Part shown: in pieces, positions 61,701 to 64,000 of the stretch
Numbering within the stretch: the first letter of the stretch is position 1
Layout of the letters: each line of letters begins with the position of its first letter
Assembly: GCA_013397075.1 (NCBI GenBank)
Contig: VWZS01007655.1
Coordinates: 1,449,838 to 1,513,837 of the forward strand
Length of the DNA stretch: 64,000 nt
Direction of reading: 5' to 3'
Origin: Rhabdornis inornatus
Lineage: Eukaryota > Chordata > Aves > Passeriformes > Rhabdornithidae
Program-made: the position numbers and the translations under genes
The notes under the pieces: model-generated
Databases searched by the model: none
The model's input: only the letters and a program-made list of their open reading frames with translations
What the model was told of the DNA's origin: nothing

Positions 61701-63405
61701 CCCAGAATCATCTCCCTATTCCTTTCTCATGTACTGTTGTAAAGACAAAAGCACTTCAAGGCCATTTTGTGTCAAGAGAACTTGAAGAGCTCTGGTTCAC
61801 AGCCAGGTAGACCTTGGGGCCAATTCTCAAACACCAACAGGGAGAAACCACAGCCTCTCCATCTTCATTGAGAATAAATGAGGCTTTGCCTGAAATGCTC
61901 TTTTCAAATTTGTGAATGCTAAACTAGAAAAAATCCCCGTGGCTTCCTTCTCTGCCTTCCACCCACGCTCAGCAGCAAGTGATTTCCTGGGAGCTGGTGG
62001 GATCTCTGTTCAGGCAGAGGATGGCTGGGGAGCACTGCTGCTCTAAGCCTTGTACAGGCATGGGGGCGTGGGCTCTGCAGTCCCATCTATCACTTCAATT
62101 ATTACATGGAGATAGATTTCCTTTAAAACTTCTCTTTTGCTGGTAGATTTACTTTGCACAGAGACCTAGTGTGAGTTAATATTCTTTTTGAGGGAAAATA
62201 AAGGGCAGTGGAGATTCTAGCTTAAAGAATGTAGCCTGTGAATTTTATTCCTGCGTTGCACATACATTTTGGTGGTCCCTGCTGTGTTTTATTGAGGCTG
62301 AGTCATTAGTAAATCTTAGTGCTTTGGAAAGAAGGAAATGGAGTTTGGGCAAAAACATTACACGTCACAAATGGATCCAGCAAAGAGACTGCTCGAGCTG
62401 TGAGAAGCTGTGAGAAGCTGTGATCTCAGCACAAGGGAGAATTGAAGGTCAAAAAGAAAGTCCTTGTGCTGCATTACAGTTTTCATCACCTGAAGCTTGT
62501 CTGGACTCAGGGATGTTTCTGATGACAGAGCCATCACAGTGAGATGGGCCCATCCTGCTCATGTGCCTTCCTTCAGAAACAGCCCCAGAGTTACCAGGGA
62601 CTGCTAACTGCTCTTGTATTTCAGATAAATATATGAACATTTGCCCATGGCTTGGGGCTGACACAATTGATGTTGTTGGGGCTTGATCAAGGCACAGGAT
62701 TTTTGACCGAGGTTGTTTAGGAAGGAGAGTGAAGCTCTTGTGCTATGGATGCAGGATGTTCCTTTGCAGCTGCTCTTAGGAATGCTGCCTTTGGCTGGGG
62801 AGGAGAGGGGGAACCACACCAGCTGAGCTGGGCAGCCTGAGAGAAGGTGCTGTGTTTTGGGGAGACTCAGCCATGACCTGCAGTGCACAGCACAGCATCC
62901 ACCCTGTCTCACAGAGATCAGGACACTGCAGAGGCATGGGCAGAAAGCAGCCAGGCTTGGGGCTCCCCAGGGATCCTCAGGCACAGCTGGCTGCAGCTCA
63001 AATGCCACTGACTCACAGCCAAGCCTTGAAATAGGGTAGGCAGAGAGCAGCATGTTCTGCCATCAGTAGTTTGACTTTGAATTTGTTTAGAAAGTTGAGT
63101 GTCTTTTTTTTTTCCCCTTTCAGGTGATGCCTGGCTGTTTGAGGTCAGAAGCCTTTTCATCTTCTTCATGGAGCTCACCATGAGGGAAAGGTTTAGGTGC
63201 ACCTAATTCAAAGGTCTGCACCTTTCACCCCCTCTCTTTGGTGCAGGATGCCACTGCTGTCACACTTTGAGAGGCAATGAAAGGCCAGAGACACTCATTT
63301 GTCAGGATGCTTTTATAGGAGCCACTGCCCTGCTGACAAGAGGCCGCCCAAGCTGCTCCCTCCTGCTTCTTGGGCAGGACTTGGGGCCCTTCCTCTGCCT
63401 CCCCT

Positions 63406-63495
63406 GGAGCTATGGAAGGGCAGGTTGTCCTCACTGCAGCCAGCTGGAAAACTGGAGAGTCTGAGGCTCACAGTGAGACAGGAGCTATGGAAGGG
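63406..63495. repeat. Short direct repeat GGAGCTATGGAAGGG
   Basis: The 15-mer occurs at 63,406-63,420 and again at 63,481-63,495, 75 bases apart, in otherwise unique intergenic DNA. Confidence 0.8.
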
Positions 63496-64000
63496 GCACT
63501 CAGTGCCACCAGACACATCCGGACCAGTGGGGTATGGATTAAATTATCATTAGCAAAGCTACCTAGCAAGCACAGCTGCAGAAATGTGGCCCTTTTCCTC
63601 CCCCTCCCTTTGGCCAGTTGATGTTCCTCCTAAATGGCACAGAGGGATTTTGTTTTGTTCAGGTTCAGGCTGCAAATCTGGCTGATATTGAAAGGGGCTT
63701 TGGAGGACATTTGATATTTCTGAAGCCCTCGAGGGTCATGTTCCTCCAGGATCCTTCTGGTTTCTGCTCTTTCTTGGGGTTAATATTGCAGTAGGAGAGA
63801 ATAAAAGGCCCTTTCTATCTTCAGGATCTAAAATGAAGGAACTGAACTGACAGAAAATTATAAACTTCATTTTAGAAATATTAATGGTTGAATTCCATGA
63901 ACTCTTGGCCTTAAGGAACAATATCCAAGCAGGTGCTGCCCAGGCAGAAAGTCTGTGTTTAAATGGGATGTGTGCACACAGACTGTCTCTGCAGCATCCC

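Larger units (their letters stand above)
55700..64000. other. Intergenic region upstream of GPRC5B, no gene recognised
   Basis: Open frames here are short and none matches a known family or shows convincing splice borders. In human the neighbour on this side is GPR139, far away, so a gene-poor stretch is expected. It contains a 23-bp minisatellite (55,881-55,942), a purine-rich tract (about 58,637-58,765) and a slightly GC-richer end (about 62,400-63,600). Distal GPRC5B enhancers could lie here but cannot be seen without cross-species alignment. Confidence 0.6.

Noticed and set aside
62604..63053. 149-codon minus-strand frame in the intergenic region
   Set aside because: No homology, no splice signals in context and several overlapping frames open in moderately GC-rich DNA.
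1..64000. CRISPR arrays, bacterial operons, tRNA or rRNA genes
   Set aside because: No regularly spaced repeats, no ribosome-binding-site-led gene strings, and no tRNA or rRNA cores were seen. The window is vertebrate nuclear DNA.

Overview
This window looks like a bird nuclear chromosome, probably a passerine. The evidence is introns with vertebrate GT/AG borders, a CR1 LINE 3' fragment of the avian type (about 23,626-23,787), a solo-LTR-like block resembling passerine ERVL LTRs (about 28,500-29,223), and two GC-rich CpG islands that contain the only assembly gaps (N at 1219-1235 and 54856-54968). There is no prokaryotic-style organisation. Nearly all short open frames here are chance frames in AT-rich introns.

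Three genes can be supported, and their order matches the human 16p12.3 block KNOP1-IQCK-GPRC5B. At the left edge, on the minus strand, is the start of a lysine-rich protein that fits KNOP1 (1-259, continuing off the window). A CpG island at about 940-1380 lies between it and IQCK and is the likely shared, bidirectional promoter. IQCK runs on the plus strand. I can join eight exons with consistent phases (2444-2517, 3150-3276, 4262-4359, 9760-9812, 9926-10003, 18915-18999, 24795-24906, 37246-37274), giving 218 codons of the protein plus the stop. The N-terminal exon was not found. GPRC5B runs on the minus strand with three coding exons (48074-49079, 43468-43580, 42068-42112). They join into a complete 387-residue seven-transmembrane orphan receptor of GPCR class C, group 5.

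Layout: 1-260 KNOP1 exon; 261-940 its probable first intron; 940-1380 CpG island; 1.4-37.3 kb IQCK with long AT-rich introns holding the CR1 piece, the LTR and simple repeats; 37.3-38.7 kb the tail-to-tail junction of IQCK and GPRC5B with closely spaced polyadenylation signals on both strands; 38.6-42.07 kb the probable 3' UTR of GPRC5B, which contains a GC-rich islet (41.09-41.6 kb); 42.07-49.08 kb GPRC5B coding exons; 49.09 to about 54.4 kb its first intron; 54.38-55.7 kb a second CpG island, the probable GPRC5B promoter; 55.7-64 kb intergenic DNA with no gene I can recognise.

The genes do not form a functional pathway; their proximity is conserved synteny. I found no undescribed system. 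The points most worth a second look are the missing first exons at both gap-containing CpG islands, the short lineage-specific IQCK C-terminus, the overlapping 3' ends, the GC-rich islet in the GPRC5B 3' UTR, and a 12-bp perfect hairpin in an IQCK intron. Comparisons with human proteins are from memory and were not aligned by software.
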